From assembly GCA_013390605.1 (NCBI GenBank), contig JACAUB010000001.1, positions 3,851,180-3,915,179 of the forward strand: DNA of 64,000 nt, in the 5' to 3' direction. Source of the DNA: Bacteroidota bacterium. Lineage in GTDB: Bacteria > Bacteroidota > Bacteroidia > Bacteroidales > Cfx3-03. This document shows positions 1 to 9,106 of this stretch, piece by piece. Within the stretch, counting starts at the first letter, position 1; the number at the start of each line of letters is the position of its first letter. The translations under genes were made by a program, and so were the position numbers. Under the pieces are notes generated by a model, which was not told the origin of the DNA, made no database searches, and saw only the letters and a program-made list of their open reading frames with translations.

Positions 1-807
1 ATTAAATAGACAATTTATATAACAATGCATTCTATACAAAAAAAGCACCTCCCCATAATTTTATTTTCAAGAAAAAAGATCTCAAAATTCAATCCCAAAT
101 CTGGTATATTTCTATACAAATTATGGTATTCCTATTCTTTAATTTTGATTAGAAGACGAGGCAATTATTTTAGAAATGAAGCAGATTTATATAACTAAGT
201 TAGTCGCTTTCTAAAATCATCGATACCTAAATTGTTCAAAAGAATAAACGCACTCAATAGGCAACACCCTTCATTCAGATTTCGATAAATATTAGGCCCA
301 ACCTCTATGCAGATGGAAAATCACCCCTATGATTTATCCATGTTGATGGGTTTCTCAAAACTTTCCCGAAAGTACCTCAAAGGTTTGTCCATAGTTCCTC
401 CATATCTTATAGGTATGGACTAAGTATGGAGGAACTATGGACAAAGTATGGAGATACTATGGACAAACCCATCTGTTTAGGTATAGCATAGAAGTGATTT
501 CCCATCTGCATAGAACATTTATTGAAATGTAATAGAAGTTTGTTGAGCTGTTTTTATAAGGAGATTCAGAAATCCGTTTTATCCAATTAGAACGAAAACC
601 GGATCAGAAATAAATTTAGAGCGTAGGGTACGTAGGGTAAAATAATGATTTCTATTTTGTATTTATAATTCACATTTATTAATATTTATAGATTCATAAA
701 TATTATTATAAATATATCAAATATTATACACAATATATTTCACAAATTAAATAATTACAAGTAATTTTATAATCTAGATATTAAACATTCACTTAACTAA
801 AAACAAA
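1..807. other. Non-coding AT-rich stretch with a nested inverted repeat
   Basis: No open reading frame that looks like protein was found on either strand in this 807-base stretch. It is very AT-rich. Its main content is the nested inverted repeat at 301-514, listed separately. Near 620-640 a short direct repeat of the type gtagggtacgtagggta occurs. The last 150 bases are almost pure A/T and precede the gene at 808, so they probably hold its promoter, but no clean TAnnTTTG -7 element was seen. Confidence 0.6.
301..514. repeat. Nested inverted repeat with internal direct repeats
   Basis: Three sets of arms fold around one centre. The outer arms are 303-330 and 489-514; they share ccatctgcatagag/a and tgatt with a few mismatches. 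The middle arms are 344-352 (gatgggttt) and 466-474 (aaacccatc). The inner arms are 383-403 and 425-444, where gtccatagttcctccata faces its reverse complement. The right inner arm is also repeated directly: tatggaggaactatggac at 425 and tatggagatactatggac at 448, so two alternative pairings are possible. There is no coding potential and no transposase. It could be a mobile palindromic intergenic element, a structured RNA or a recombination site; the sequence alone does not decide. Confidence 0.7.
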
Positions 808-1617
808 ATGGCTAAAGAATACGGAAATATTAAGTACATCGGCACACTAGGTGGTATTCGTCACTACACCATGGAGGGAACTGAAGGAGTCGTTGCTGCA
901 ACTAAAGGTGTCGTTCCAAAAACAATACTTGACAAGAGTCCTGTTTTTGAAGGATCGAGAAAAGGTCGTTTTGAATTTACGAGTAAAAGTAAGCTGGCAA
1001 AAGAAATCAGAGAAGCTTTAGGCGACTGGTCTAAACTTATCGTTAATCGCCATCTCCACCCTAAAATGGTAAAAGTTATGCATAATATTGCGGAGATGGA
1101 CGATCCCTTAAAATTTGGGCGCCGCAATATCTATCTGTCGCGTTACAAAGAGATGCTCTATCAAATCGAATCGTATTATTACTACAAACCGCTAGCGGAG
1201 ATTCTGCGCTGTCCATTTACGGTAGTGGAGACCGATGAAAGGAATACGGTTAAGCTGGTAATAAAAGGGTTATATCCGCTAATGCATATCAAGGCACCTG
1301 TTAAAGCTTCGCATTTTAAGTTCTATCTGAGTATTGGGTGTGTAAAAGATTGTATTTTAAACGAGGAGTATCATCGCTATGAAACATACACCGGACTGAA
1401 TCAATGGTTTGTAAAAGAAACCTGTTCTGAATGGATACCGATAAATGGAGGTATTATGGATGATCTAACGTTTTCTGTTTCGCTACCCGAAACACATGAG
1501 CTTACAGATAGTGAAACGGTTTTACGTTCGTTTGGTATCGTGTTTGGCCAAATGACTTCGAAGGTTGAACCATTAAAAAGGGATAGAGGAAGTATTGTCT
1601 TTCTGGGAGCGGTATAA
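808..1617 (+). CDS. Conserved hypothetical protein, Bacteroidota type
   Basis: A 269-residue protein with no signal peptide and no membrane segment. The N-terminus (GNIKYIGTLGGIRHYTMEG, residues 6-24) and the following charged stretch with many Lys and Arg resemble a widespread family of uncharacterised Bacteroidota proteins that begin with a short beta-hairpin-like GxIxxxGTxGGxxFY segment. That family assignment is from memory, and no function is known to me. No catalytic motif is visible. The gene stands alone between the repeat-rich stretch upstream and a strong bidirectional terminator at 1656-1697. The ATG follows an A-rich leader (aaaaacaaaatg) typical of the phylum, which rarely uses a strong Shine-Dalgarno. 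Confidence 0.6.
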   Translation: MAKEYGNIKYIGTLGGIRHYTMEGTEGVVAATKGVVPKTILDKSPVFEGSRKGRFEFTSKSKLAKEIREALGDWSKLIVNRHLHPKMVKVMHNIAEMDDPLKFGRRNIYLSRYKEMLYQIESYYYYKPLAEILRCPFTVVETDERNTVKLVIKGLYPLMHIKAPVKASHFKFYLSIGCVKDCILNEEYHRYETYTGLNQWFVKETCSEWIPINGGIMDDLTFSVSLPETHELTDSETVLRSFGIVFGQMTSKVEPLKRDRGSIVFLGAV

Positions 1618-1655
1618 AACAGGTTGATGCTGTTTTATGAATTTGTTTATTCAAT

Positions 1656-1697
1656 ATAAAAAAGGCAGAGACATAATGCTGTCTCTGCCTTTTTTAT
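1656..1697. terminator. Bidirectional intrinsic terminator
   Basis: A perfect 17-base stem (1656-1672 with 1681-1697) with core ggcagagac/gtctctgcc and an 8-base loop. The A-run on one side and T-run on the other let it end both the plus-strand gene at 808-1617 and the minus-strand kinase that stops at 1723. Confidence 0.9.
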
Positions 1698-1722
1698 ATA
1701 TATCTATTTAATAACAACCTAT

Positions 1723-4095
1723 TTAATTCATTTTTCCAGTCATTTCCCCATCACTATTTATAAACAAGGATGATCGATAAAGAGGTATAGTAAAAATGAA
1801 TTGTGTACCCACATGCTCTTTACTTATTACCCATATTTTCCCTGCATTCATCTCCACAAAATCTTTGCAAAGTTTAAGCCCAAGACCTGAACCCTTTTCT
1901 TGCATCAGCCCCGGCATTGAAATGGGATTTTCTATTTTAAATAATTCACTGACATTTGCATCAGGAATACCACTACCTGAATCACTAACAATAACTGTAG
2001 CCGAATTATTTAAACAACTTGATTCTATACGAATTGTTCCTCCAACAGGAGTATATTTAATAGCATTAGAAACTAAATTTCTAATTACACAGTTAAACAG
2101 GTCAGGATCGACAAATATTTCTACATCTTCAGGAATTGTAACAATAAAAACTATCTCTTTATGCTGAATAATTGTTTCGTACATCTGAGCCGCATCCAGT
2201 ACTAAAGTATGTAAATGATATGCTGCTTTTTTAGGAACTATACGATTTAACTTTGATCGCGACCAATGCAGCAGATTATCCATGAGGTGAAAAGCATTCT
2301 TTGCTGATTCATCTAAAGCAGATATTGTTTTCCTGACTTTATCGGGAGGCATTTTTTCGTAATTTTTAGATAATGTTTCTGCCAGATTTTGAAACCAATA
2401 TAAAGGATTTCTAAGTTCATGAGCAATAATTGAAAAGAGCTTATCCTTTTCCTGGTTTGCTTTCTTCAGGTCATTATTCAAATTTTTTAACGCTGAGTTT
2501 TGTTTTGTGACCGTTATATTCAACTCCTCTAACAATTTGCTCGATTTCTTCTTTAGATAGAATCGATTATATAAATTTAAACATAAGAGGATTGTGATAC
2601 ATAACAACAAAATAACCAGCCACATAATGATTGTCTTCCGTTTAATTTGTAAATTTTTTAGTTCATTATCTTTACGTAATACCTGATTGTCTTTTTCCTT
2701 AATCTCGTTATTAAATGTAATATTTAAGATTGCTAGTTGACGATTATTCTCTACGTTTAAGAGTTCCTTTTCTGTTTCAAGTAATGATTGATGATATTCC
2801 AAAGCCTTTTTATAATCAGCTTTTAATAAATAACAGCTATATAAGCCACGGTATGTGTTTCGTAAGATTTCATCATAACCAGTCTTGCATAATTTACTTA
2901 AGCAAATCTGATAATAGTAAATTGCAGAATCTAATCCAGACTTTTTCTGATAATAACAACCCAAAGCCAGACTTGATTCAGCAATTCCGGCATCATAACC
3001 GCTCTGATATGAAGTTGTTAATGCATTCTTCAATACACCATAAGCCTTTTCAGGCTTATTCTGCATATTATAGACCTTTCCGAGATTTATTTTGGCTTTT
3101 ACAAATCCCTTTTTATAACCTATTAATTTGCAAAGCTGAAGAGATTGGGTAAAATACAAATTAGCACTATCAAGTTGTTTCAATTCATAAAATACTTCAC
3201 CTATATTATTATATGATTTAGCCAATCCATCCGGGTTATTCAAACGTTTTCTATATTCGAGTGCTTGTCTATGATATTTTAAGGCTTTTTGATACTGATC
3301 CATTTGAAGGTATAGCCCTCCTAAATGATTACAAACATCGGCTTTGATAAAATTATCATTTAACTGTTCACTGATATAATATGCTTTTAAGTAATATTCA
3401 AGGGCTAGATTAAGCTTCCCTTCATTAATATAATACTTCCCTATACTAGGATAAATAAGCGCCTGCTCTTTTAGATTATTATGATCCTTACAAGTTTTGA
3501 GTGCCAGATTATAATAGTCTTTCGACTGTTGAAAATGCCCCTTTGTGTGATGATATTTTCCAATATAATAAAGAGAATGGGCTAATAACCGATCGTAATT
3601 TTTTCGATTTGACAGAGAAACAGCTTCCTGAAAGTATTTCAATGAAATATCGTATTTACCACTATCATATATTAGTTCTCCAATATTAATGATTGATTCA
3701 CAATATTCTTCAAGTAAAGCTCCCTCTTTTGACAAAATACGTGCTTTAGAGAAATAATTAAGTGCCTTTTTATTATCCCCCCTAATCTTTTGAATTTCCC
3801 CCAGCTTAATCCATGATTTAATGATATTTTCAACTTGGCAGTTCATTTGTGATATTCTGAAAGCTTCACTAGCCAATTGTTCTGCAACATCAGGAGCTAT
3901 GCCTATTGTCGAGTCTGCTTTATTTAATAGCAGATCTACTTTTTTCTTTTCAACATAATGTAGTTGCGTGGTTCCTCTTTCCCGTTTTTGGGTTACAAAG
4001 TGATGTCCTATAAACGCTATTATTACGAATAAAGATAAAAGTATAAGAATCCATATTAGTTTAAACTTATTGAATAATACCATTCTGAACAGCAT
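1723..4095 (-). CDS. TPR-repeat sensor histidine kinase
   Basis: A 790-residue membrane histidine kinase. Residues about 8-30 form one hydrophobic helix and about 497-517 (IIMWLVILLLCITILLCLNL) a second. Between them lie many tetratricopeptide repeats (for example ALEYYLKAYYISEQLND and ALKYHRQALEYRKRL), which should be outside the cytoplasm. A coiled linker leads to a HisKA domain with phospho-acceptor His near residue 560 (IIAHELRNPLYWFQNLAE), then a HATPase_c domain with N-box NLVSNAIKYTP, G1 box DSGSGIPD and G2 box GSGLGLKLC. No receiver domain is fused. It overlaps the end of the response-regulator gene by 29 bases, so the two are translationally coupled; an alternative ATG at 4083 shortens the overlap to 17. 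The stimulus is unknown. The divergent TonB receptor is a reasonable target by position only. Confidence 0.9.
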   Translation of the reverse strand: MLFRMVLFNKFKLIWILILLSLFVIIAFIGHHFVTQKRERGTTQLHYVEKKKVDLLLNKADSTIGIAPDVAEQLASEAFRISQMNCQVENIIKSWIKLGEIQKIRGDNKKALNYFSKARILSKEGALLEEYCESIINIGELIYDSGKYDISLKYFQEAVSLSNRKNYDRLLAHSLYYIGKYHHTKGHFQQSKDYYNLALKTCKDHNNLKEQALIYPSIGKYYINEGKLNLALEYYLKAYYISEQLNDNFIKADVCNHLGGLYLQMDQYQKALKYHRQALEYRKRLNNPDGLAKSYNNIGEVFYELKQLDSANLYFTQSLQLCKLIGYKKGFVKAKINLGKVYNMQNKPEKAYGVLKNALTTSYQSGYDAGIAESSLALGCYYQKKSGLDSAIYYYQICLSKLCKTGYDEILRNTYRGLYSCYLLKADYKKALEYHQSLLETEKELLNVENNRQLAILNITFNNEIKEKDNQVLRKDNELKNLQIKRKTIIMWLVILLLCITILLCLNLYNRFYLKKKSSKLLEELNITVTKQNSALKNLNNDLKKANQEKDKLFSIIAHELRNPLYWFQNLAETLSKNYEKMPPDKVRKTISALDESAKNAFHLMDNLLHWSRSKLNRIVPKKAAYHLHTLVLDAAQMYETIIQHKEIVFIVTIPEDVEIFVDPDLFNCVIRNLVSNAIKYTPVGGTIRIESSCLNNSATVIVSDSGSGIPDANVSELFKIENPISMPGLMQEKGSGLGLKLCKDFVEMNAGKIWVISKEHVGTQFIFTIPLYRSSLFINSDGEMTGKMN

Positions 4096-4717
4096 AGCGT
4101 GTTAATTCTGAATTTGTTGACATATTCATTTTTTTCAAAATATTATTTCGATGATTACTAACCGTACTTTTAGTAATTGCAAACTTTTCTGCTATCTCTG
4201 ACTTTCGAACTCCTGCAGCCAACATGGTAAATATTTGAAATTCCCTATCGGTAAGAGAGTTGTGTAATACTGAATTATTTTTTTCCGGATTTATAATTAT
4301 ATCAGCCATCATCTCAGCCTGATTTGGAAAGAAATACTTTCGACCTGCTATTACAGTTCTAAGTACTTCTATTATTTTATTCGGTTTTGTTTCTTTATTT
4401 ATATATGCAGATGCTCCATTGGCAATCATACGCACGGCATAAATATCATCAGGATTCATTGAGAAAATAACAACAGGTAGCTCTTTATATGCTACTTTGA
4501 TTTCTTTCAACACATCAATGGCATCTTTACCGGGCATAGAAATATCAAGGAGCACTAAATCATAATTATTTATACATAACTTTTCGAGTAACTCCTGCCC
4601 ATTTCTGGCCTCATCGACAATTGATAAATCAGGGGTTTCATCAAGAATAAGTTGTAATCCTGTACGTACTACTGCATGATCATCGGCGATGATTATCCGA
4701 CAAACTTCCTTTTCCAT
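4067..4717 (-). CDS. NarL/FixJ-type response regulator (LuxR HTH)
   Basis: A 216-residue two-domain regulator. The receiver (residues about 5-120) has the acidic pair ADD at 11-13, the phospho-acceptor Asp58 in DLVLLDISMPG, and the conserved Lys in INKETKP. The C-terminal LuxR-type helix-turn-helix (about 150-210) reads LTDREFQIFTMLAAG and STVSNHRNNILKKMNM, the usual dimerising DNA-binding unit. It is the first gene of a pair with the TPR histidine kinase and overlaps its start. It points away from the TonB receptor at 4993, and the 275-base gap between them is where it may bind. The target genes are not shown by sequence. Confidence 0.93.
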   Translation of the reverse strand: MEKEVCRIIIADDHAVVRTGLQLILDETPDLSIVDEARNGQELLEKLCINNYDLVLLDISMPGKDAIDVLKEIKVAYKELPVVIFSMNPDDIYAVRMIANGASAYINKETKPNKIIEVLRTVIAGRKYFFPNQAEMMADIIINPEKNNSVLHNSLTDREFQIFTMLAAGVRKSEIAEKFAITKSTVSNHRNNILKKMNMSTNSELTRYAVQNGIIQ

Positions 4718-4743
4718 AGGGCATAATTTTCAACATACGAATT

Positions 4744-4762
4744 TAATTGATCTACAATTAAG
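4744..4762. promoter_or_regulatory. Candidate operator: TTAATTG-N5-CAATTAA
   Basis: A perfect inverted repeat with 7-base half-sites and a 5-base spacer, 27 bases before the response-regulator start and in the divergent control region shared with the TonB receptor. Such symmetry suits a dimeric regulator, possibly the neighbouring LuxR-type protein acting on itself. In AT-rich DNA a chance palindrome is possible, so this is tentative. Confidence 0.3.
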
Positions 4763-4992
4763 ACATCATTAGATTATTGTTAATAAAAAAACAAACAACC
4801 AGAGCTATCCACCTCCCAGTGTTATGTTTTCATTAATTCAATGTCGTTTGAATATTAATACAATTTCAAAGAACTCATTTTGTGATAAATACAATCATAT
4901 AGTAACAATTACTATACGAGTTTTGCTCTTTTTAACTATTGTAGGGTCATTTTTACATGAATACTTTTGACATCGATAAAAGGAGAAATTTT

Positions 4993-7740
4993 ATGTATAA
5001 GAGATTTGTTACAATTTTATTATTACTGGCAACAATTAGTTGTTATTCTGCAACAATACATGGGAAAATAACCAATGCTAATACCGGCGAAGAGCTTGTT
5101 GGCGCAACTGTATATGTTAGTGAAATCAAAAAAGGTTTCGTTTCAGGATTAGATGGAACATTTGTCATCGCAAATTTACCAACAGGAACATATACGTTTA
5201 TTTGCAAGTATCTGGGATGCATTCAGGAAGAAAAAAGAATAAATATCCAGGCAGAAAAAGATCAATATACATTGGACTTCGGATTAAAATCAAATTCTAT
5301 TTTACTAAACGAAGTAACAATTTCGGCGCATAAAGATCTGAGTAGTGAAATAAGCGCCCGTAATTCTGAAAAGACATCAAATAACATCATCAATGTTGTC
5401 AGCTCAAAAGCAATAGAGCTTTCACCCGATTTAAATGTTGCAAATGTCTTGCAGCGTATGTCAGGTATAACAATCGAACGAAGCAACAGTGGTGATGGTC
5501 AGTATGCGATATTAAGAGGAATGGATAAAAGGTATAATTATACTTCAGTGAACGGAATTAAAATACCAAGTACAAACGCAAAATATCGATATGTTCCTTT
5601 AGATATATTTCCCTCATCACTTGTTGAACGTATCGAAGTAACAAAAGCGCTAACACCAAATATGGAAGGTGATGCAGTGGGTGGTGTTGTTAATATGTTG
5701 ATGAAACAAGCACCCGACAAATGGCTTATTAATTTTAATATAGCTACTGGATACAATTCTATTTTCTTTGAACATGATTTTATGGGCTTTAATGCCCATG
5801 CTATAAATTACAAATCACCCTATGAACTAAAGGGTGAAAATTATGTGGCTACACCTAAAGACTTTTCAAAAGAGAACCTGAATCTAAAAAAATATTCGCC
5901 ATTGCCAAATATTACAACGGATATATCGGTTGGAAACCGTTTTTTTCATAAAAAGCTTGGCGTTATTCTGGCTGCAAGTTTTACCAATAAATATAAAGGC
6001 AGCACAAGTGATCTCTATGGTACAGATAATGATATTACTAATTTACCAGAAATTACAGGCAAAAGTAAACGTACAATTTCAGAAAAAACAACTCAACTTG
6101 GTATACATAACAAAATAGATTACCAATTTAATAAAAGACATAAGATTGTACTATACAATGCATTCATGAATTTCACTACAGCACAAACTCGTGAATCAGA
6201 AAGTGCTAGTTTTGATAATAGTGCTAGTGCTTTATCCAGTTATTCGTTACGTTACAGGCTAAATAATCAGCAACTGATCAGTTCTGTTTTACAGGGAGAA
6301 CACATTTTAACAAATAATCTTTTATTTCAATGGTCGGGAGTTTTTGGACTAGCCCAAAATAAAACACCTGACCAAGTTAACCTCTCTCTTTTTAATGAAA
6401 TACAGAATAATCAAAAATTACCACTTACAGTCTCGAATGGAGGATCAACACGTACCTGGGAACATAATACGGACGAAGATTTTGCAGGATATGTTAATCT
6501 GACTTATCACTCAAAAAATACAAGTTTTCCTTTTGAGTTATCTACTGGTGGTTTATATCGAGATAAACGAAGAACTAGTTTTTATAATGTGTATACTTTT
6601 TTCGCAGTTCTTAATACGGACTATAAATCTATTCAGGGTCGTGATTGGAATAATTTTTCGGATATAATGTGGAAAAATAGTGTTGATCTCGACAATACAC
6701 ATGCACTTAATTTTACAGCCTCTGAAGATATTTTGGCAGGTTATGGTCAGTTTAAAATTCAATTACATAAGCTGCAAATTGTAGGTGGTATGAGAATTGA
6801 AAATACAGATCAGGGATATACACTTAAATATACAAAAGGTGATGTTCCTCCAATTGGTAATCAAACATATATAGATTTATTACCTAGTTTGCATTTAAAA
6901 TTCACACCATTTGAAAAAAACAATATCCGTGCTTCTTATTATCGTTCAATAAATCGTCCCGGGTTTCTTGAAATAGTTCCTTATAAAAATGAAGCAGGTG
7001 AAGACTATAAAGAAAAAGGAAACAGAGATATTAAACACACTGTCGCAGATAATTATGATCTCAGATATGAGCTTTATCCAAAACCTTTAGATCAATTTAT
7101 GGTAGGTCTGTTTTACAAACATATTCAGGATCCTATTGAATATGGTTTTGTAACAGACGGAAGTAAAGGGATAATATATACAACCCCCTTGAATTTAGGC
7201 GTAGCAAAAAATTATGGACTTGAGGTTGATTTTATAAAATACATCAGATTATTTGGTATAAAAGCCAATTATACCTATACAAACTCGAAGATAACTTCGT
7301 GGAAAAAATACAGGGTACAAAAAGAGAATGGTTGGCAACTTGACAGTTTACAACAAACTCGTCCCCTATTTGGTCAATCAGCACACGTAGCAAATTTGAC
7401 TATTCTGTTTAAAGACACGAAATCAGGTTGGGATGCCCAGTTATCTGGTTCATACACAGGGGAGAGAATATTTTATATCTCTCGTTTTCTAGATGACGAT
7501 CAATGGCAAAAAGGATCGGTACAAGCTGATGCTTCGATTGAAAAAAATACAAAAAATGGACTTAGTTTCTTTGTAAAGGCAAATAATCTCTTCAACTCTC
7601 CTCTCGAAGTATTTATAAAAAAGAAAAATCCTATAAATGCCAGTAAAATAAATCAGAATGATTATGGCAATACTACACCCGTAAGAAAAGATTATTATAT
7701 GCAATCATTTCTATTAGGAGTTCGATATAAACTTAAATAA
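4993..7740 (+). CDS. TonB-dependent outer-membrane receptor (non-SusC type)
   Basis: I place the start at 4993, not at the in-frame ATG at 4957: a good ribosome site (aaaggag) lies just before it, and the signal peptide MYKRFVTILLLLATISCYSA begins there. This gives 915 residues. After the signal comes a carboxypeptidase-regulatory-like beta domain (about 22-100, GKITNANTGEELVGATVYV), then a plug domain (ANVLQRMSGITIERS, YAILRGMDKRYN, ERIEVTKALTPNMEGDAVGGVVN) and a 22-strand-type barrel ending in YMQSFLLGVRYKLK, with the C-terminal aromatic pattern of barrel proteins. It has no STN domain and no SusD partner. The two genes behind it encode a beta-helix lipoprotein and a secreted metallophosphoesterase, which suggests uptake of a phosphorus-containing compound. 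That substrate is inference. Confidence 0.9.
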   Translation: MYKRFVTILLLLATISCYSATIHGKITNANTGEELVGATVYVSEIKKGFVSGLDGTFVIANLPTGTYTFICKYLGCIQEEKRINIQAEKDQYTLDFGLKSNSILLNEVTISAHKDLSSEISARNSEKTSNNIINVVSSKAIELSPDLNVANVLQRMSGITIERSNSGDGQYAILRGMDKRYNYTSVNGIKIPSTNAKYRYVPLDIFPSSLVERIEVTKALTPNMEGDAVGGVVNMLMKQAPDKWLINFNIATGYNSIFFEHDFMGFNAHAINYKSPYELKGENYVATPKDFSKENLNLKKYSPLPNITTDISVGNRFFHKKLGVILAASFTNKYKGSTSDLYGTDNDITNLPEITGKSKRTISEKTTQLGIHNKIDYQFNKRHKIVLYNAFMNFTTAQTRESESASFDNSASALSSYSLRYRLNNQQLISSVLQGEHILTNNLLFQWSGVFGLAQNKTPDQVNLSLFNEIQNNQKLPLTVSNGGSTRTWEHNTDEDFAGYVNLTYHSKNTSFPFELSTGGLYRDKRRTSFYNVYTFFAVLNTDYKSIQGRDWNNFSDIMWKNSVDLDNTHALNFTASEDILAGYGQFKIQLHKLQIVGGMRIENTDQGYTLKYTKGDVPPIGNQTYIDLLPSLHLKFTPFEKNNIRASYYRSINRPGFLEIVPYKNEAGEDYKEKGNRDIKHTVADNYDLRYELYPKPLDQFMVGLFYKHIQDPIEYGFVTDGSKGIIYTTPLNLGVAKNYGLEVDFIKYIRLFGIKANYTYTNSKITSWKKYRVQKENGWQLDSLQQTRPLFGQSAHVANLTILFKDTKSGWDAQLSGSYTGERIFYISRFLDDDQWQKGSVQADASIEKNTKNGLSFFVKANNLFNSPLEVFIKKKNPINASKINQNDYGNTTPVRKDYYMQSFLLGVRYKLK

Positions 7741-7773
7741 CAACACATAAATAATTAATTAAAAATAACAACA

Positions 7774-9024
7774 ATGAAAATTAAGACTTTATTTATTGCA
7801 TTCCTGGCGGTCTCTACTATTTTTGTAGCTTGTAAAAAAGACAACGCACCTATTCCTGTCAATGTTACACTTAATAGTGGTACTGCTTCCGGTATATGGA
7901 AAAAAGGGGGAACTTACACGATAAATGGTAGTTTGATAATCCCAAAAGATTCGTCATTAACCATCGAAGAAGGAGTAACTGTATTATTTGCAGATACTTC
8001 GAAAAGAAGTGAAATAATTGTAAAAGGAAATATTTACTCAAAAGGAACAGCCTCAAACCCTGTTAAATTCACTGTTCCCGACCAATACAAAACATCGGCA
8101 AACGCAATGCAGGGACTTTGGGGCGGAATAGTTGCATCACCAACATGTCAGGAAATTTTATTCCTTTATACGACAATAGAATACGCAGGAGCTGTTACTA
8201 CGAGTAATTCTCTTTCCGTAATAAACGGATTATATAAAGCAGCTGCAGGTGAAAAGACACCGGCATTGTATGCAAGCAATGTAGATGGTAAAGTTGTTGT
8301 CATGAATTGTAAAATCCAGAATATCAAAGAGGATGTTTTTTACATGGAAGGGGGTAAAATTATTTTCGCTAATAATGTTTTCGCTTCTTCGGGCTTAGAA
8401 AACGGTGGAGTAATCAACTTAAAATCAGGATGTACAGCTGATTGCGCTTACAATCTAATCTTTAGTTCTAACTCTGATGGGTTTAAACTTTCGAATTCAG
8501 GAGATAAAATTCCGCAAACCCATGCCGTTTGCTATAATAATACACTGGTAAATTGCGGATGGAGAAGACCGGATATAAAGGGTGGTTCTGTATGGATGGA
8601 AAAACTAGTATTTGCTGAATTATATAATAATATTTTAGCCAATTGCCGTTGGGGTGTTAAGTTTTCTAAGGCTGATACTAAGACAATATATGATTATACT
8701 TATTACTATGGCTATACTCAGCAATGTGTAAACCAATTCACCCCAAATACAACCTGGGCTGAAGTTGTAAGAGGTACACATGATATTGCCGGCACAACCG
8801 CAGGTGCTAATGATCCCAAGTTTGTAAACTATCCACTTTCTAATGATGGAATGAATTATGCCTTTGATAATAGTTGGGATTTTCACCTTCAAGCTGGTTC
8901 TCCAGCTTTAACGGGGGCAAAAACAGACGTTATCAGAAACTTTCCTAGTGGCTTAACAATTGGCGGCATAACATATACGGCACCTGCTGCGTCAGCATTC
9001 TATGGCGCTTTTGGAGCAAAATAA
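7774..9024 (+). CDS. Surface lipoprotein with predicted right-handed beta-helix
   Basis: A 416-residue protein with a lipoprotein signal: MKIKTLFIAFLAVSTIFVAC, with the lipid-modified Cys at about residue 20 followed by KKD. The body looks like a parallel beta-helix: short hydrophobic strands with Asn and Gly turns, such as GSLIIPKDSSLTIEEGVTVLF, NGGVINLKSGCTADCAYNLIF and AELYNNILANCRWGVKFSK. No polysaccharide-lyase active site is obvious. It begins 33 bases after the TonB receptor and is surely co-transcribed with it, so it may be a surface-exposed binding partner that takes the place of SusD in this system. The function is inference; the fold call is from sequence pattern. Confidence 0.75.
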   Translation: MKIKTLFIAFLAVSTIFVACKKDNAPIPVNVTLNSGTASGIWKKGGTYTINGSLIIPKDSSLTIEEGVTVLFADTSKRSEIIVKGNIYSKGTASNPVKFTVPDQYKTSANAMQGLWGGIVASPTCQEILFLYTTIEYAGAVTTSNSLSVINGLYKAAAGEKTPALYASNVDGKVVVMNCKIQNIKEDVFYMEGGKIIFANNVFASSGLENGGVINLKSGCTADCAYNLIFSSNSDGFKLSNSGDKIPQTHAVCYNNTLVNCGWRRPDIKGGSVWMEKLVFAELYNNILANCRWGVKFSKADTKTIYDYTYYYGYTQQCVNQFTPNTTWAEVVRGTHDIAGTTAGANDPKFVNYPLSNDGMNYAFDNSWDFHLQAGSPALTGAKTDVIRNFPSGLTIGGITYTAPAASAFYGAFGAK

Positions 9025-9043
9025 ATAAATTAATAGAAATGGT

Positions 9044-9086
9044 ACCAGATAAGTAAATAGGTGAAAAATATTTACCTATCTGGTTT
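9044..9086 (+). terminator. Stem-loop between lipoprotein and phosphoesterase genes
   Basis: An imperfect hairpin: accagata (9044-9051) pairs with tatctggt (9077-9084) and gtaaata (9053-9059) with tatttac (9069-9075), with one mismatch, followed by a short T-run. It could be a terminator or attenuator that lowers expression of the phosphoesterase relative to the two genes before it. Confidence 0.6.
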
Positions 9087-9106
9087 TACAAAGAGCAAAA
9101 AAAGAC

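Noticed and set aside
424..470. Short direct repeats that could suggest a CRISPR array
   Set aside because: Only two to three imperfect units without spacers of regular length and no cas genes; they belong to the nested inverted repeat.
2730..3152. Long open frame opposite the histidine-kinase gene
   Set aside because: It lies wholly antisense to TPR-coding sequence that has clear repeat motifs, and its own translation has no family features.
4957..4992. Earlier ATG for the TonB receptor
   Set aside because: A strong ribosome site and a proper signal peptide both point to the ATG at 4993.
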